NCBI GenBank assembly: GCA_003168295.1
Contig: PMST01000652.1
Coordinates: 5,464 to 19,134, forward strand
DNA from: Actinomycetota bacterium
Lineage (GTDB): Bacteria; Actinomycetota; Actinomycetes; Streptosporangiales; Streptosporangiaceae
Reading direction: 5' to 3'
Length of the DNA stretch: 13,671 nucleotides
The notes under the pieces are model-generated. The model had not been told where the DNA came from. It saw only the letters and a program-made list of their open reading frames with translations, and did not search any database. The first letter of the stretch is position 1. Each line of letters begins with the position of its first letter. A program made the position numbers and the translations under genes. Below are positions 12,539 through 13,671 of this stretch, in pieces.

Positions 12539-13671
12539 ATGTCACACGTGTCAGAAGCTCCGGCGGAGGCGGTCACGCTGGCCGCCCTGGAAACCGATCC
12601 TCATCCGGTGCTCGCGCGGCTGCGGGCCGCCGCGCCGGTCACCTGGGTGCCGGTCCTCGGCGCCTGGCTGGTCACCGGGTACGACGAGGCGGTCACCGTG
12701 CTGCGCGACGCACGGACGTTCACGGTCGATGACCCCCGGTTCTCCACAGCCACGGTAGTGGGCCCCAGCATGCTCTCGCTGGACGGTCCGCGGCACGCAC
12801 GCCACCGGGCACCGTTCTCCCGTACCTTCCGGTCCGATGAGATTCACGCCCGGCTGGCCGCCTTCATCCGGGCCGAGGCCGGCCGCCTGGTCACGGCCAT
12901 CGAGCCACACGGTGAAGCCGAGCTCCGGCGTACTGTCGCCGGGCCCCTGGCCGCCGCCGTCATGGCCGAGGTCCTCGGCCTCGGCCAGGCTGACCCGGCG
13001 AAGATCCTCACCTGGTACGACGGGATCGTGGCTGCGGTGCAGGCCGAGGCGGCCAAGGCCGAGGGCGGGCGGGCCGGCGCCGCGGCGGATCCGGCCGGCC
13101 AGGCCGCGTTCGCCGAGCTGGCCAGCCGCCTGCGTGAGGTCATCGCGGCCGATGATGGCACGTCGCTGCTGGCCGGGGTGACCGGAGGGTCTGGCCCGCT
13201 GACCGAAGCCGAGGCCATCTCCAACGCTGCCGTGCTGATGTTCGGAGGCATCGAGACAACCGAGGGAATGATCGCCAACGCACTGCTGAACCTGCTCTCT
13301 CACCCCCGCGGGCTCGAGCTGATCCGCGCCGACCGCGGCCTGATACCAGCCGCGGTCGAGGAGTCGCTGCGGCTCGAACCCGCCGCGGCCGTCGTCGACC
13401 GGTACGCGACCGCGGATACGGTCCTGGCTGGCCTCCGCATCCGGGCCGGCGATCAGGTCACGGTGTCCATCGCGGCCGCCAATCGCGATCCCTCGGTCTT
13501 CCCCGATCCGGACGCATTCGACGTCCGCCGTCCCAATGCCGCCCGGCACCTGGCGTTCGCCCACGGCCCGCATTTCTGCATCGGCGCTCACCTAGCCCGC
13601 CTGGAGGCGCAGATAGCGGTCGACACCGTGCTGCAGCGGCTCCCCCGGCTGCGGCTGGACCCGCGGTACGC
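12539..13671 (+). CDS. Cytochrome P450, 3' end beyond the window
   Basis: ATG 12539 opens a frame that runs to the window end: 377 full codons of a usual ~390-410. Signatures are complete. The I-helix is FGGIETTE (residues 235-242), with the acid-Thr pair for oxygen activation. The K-helix is ESLR (275-278). The heme-binding loop is FAHGPHFCIG (340-349), with Cys347 as the thiolate ligand. The C-helix region SLDGPRHARHRAPFSRTF (W/H-x-x-R type) is present. It is a soluble bacterial class I P450 needing ferredoxin and a reductase, neither of which is in the window, so the substrate is unknown. GTG 12548 is an alternative start: GATAAT at 12535-12540 lies 7 bases before it, as in leaderless genes, and there is no ribosome binding site for either start. 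Confidence 0.92.
   Translation, partial: MSHVSEAPAEAVTLAALETDPHPVLARLRAAAPVTWVPVLGAWLVTGYDEAVTVLRDARTFTVDDPRFSTATVVGPSMLSLDGPRHARHRAPFSRTFRSDEIHARLAAFIRAEAGRLVTAIEPHGEAELRRTVAGPLAAAVMAEVLGLGQADPAKILTWYDGIVAAVQAEAAKAEGGRAGAAADPAGQAAFAELASRLREVIAADDGTSLLAGVTGGSGPLTEAEAISNAAVLMFGGIETTEGMIANALLNLLSHPRGLELIRADRGLIPAAVEESLRLEPAAAVVDRYATADTVLAGLRIRAGDQVTVSIAAANRDPSVFPDPDAFDVRRPNAARHLAFAHGPHFCIGAHLARLEAQIAVDTVLQRLPRLRLDPRY

Noticed and set aside
12551..13591. 346-codon minus-strand ORF opposite the P450
   Set aside because: Antisense shadow of a gene carrying I-helix, ExxR and heme-loop motifs in the plus frame.

Overview
The window is high-GC DNA with strong GC bias at third codon positions, several GTG/TTG starts, and gene families typical of actinomycetes: an RsbW-like ATP-binding protein next to a DUF397 gene, a stand-alone AraC regulator with a VOC partner, DUF899, DUF72, a WYL regulator and a cytochrome P450. 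It suggests a Streptomyces/Streptosporangiales/Frankia-like actinobacterium; the genus cannot be settled from this sequence. No rRNA, tRNA, CRISPR array or intact transposase was seen.

Layout. Bases 1-99 hold the 3' end of what looks like a polyprenyl diphosphate synthase (uppS). Two minus-strand genes follow: a 117-aa hypothetical and a P-loop kinase-like protein (822-1343). From 1.58 to 2.05 kb lie a doubtful small ORF, two strong hairpins and a small frameshifted gene. An RHH antitoxin and ParE/RelE-type toxin pair (2115-2663) is preceded by two interleaved inverted repeats. From 2.8 to 4.7 kb, three copies of a CGTCTCA-N(5-7)-ATGTCGC motif bracket a triply broken membrane-anchored gene and an intact DUF72 gene. 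From 4.76 to 5.27 kb is an MFS transporter reduced to its first and last parts. An AraC/VOC pair follows, then DUF899 with a well-defined promoter/operator, and DUF1905/YdeI converging on a WYL regulator. Divergent to the WYL gene, only the last ~58 codons of an SDR oxidoreductase remain. An intact DHA3-type MFS exporter comes next, then an AT-richer gap, the DUF397/HATPase pair, the first ~43 codons of an aldo/keto reductase, and a near-complete P450 that runs off the window end.

The main theme is decay next to preserved neighbours. Five genes are frameshifted, internally deleted or truncated, while adjacent regulators, toxin-antitoxin genes and stress-type enzymes look intact. This may be an accessory region eroded by recombination or IS activity. 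Some single-base lesions could instead be sequencing errors; the large deletions could not. No clearly new multi-gene system is evident. The best leads are the repeated motif family, the TA leader, the DUF899 operator, the orphaned WYL operator, and the HATPase that has lost its canonical ATP-site residues.
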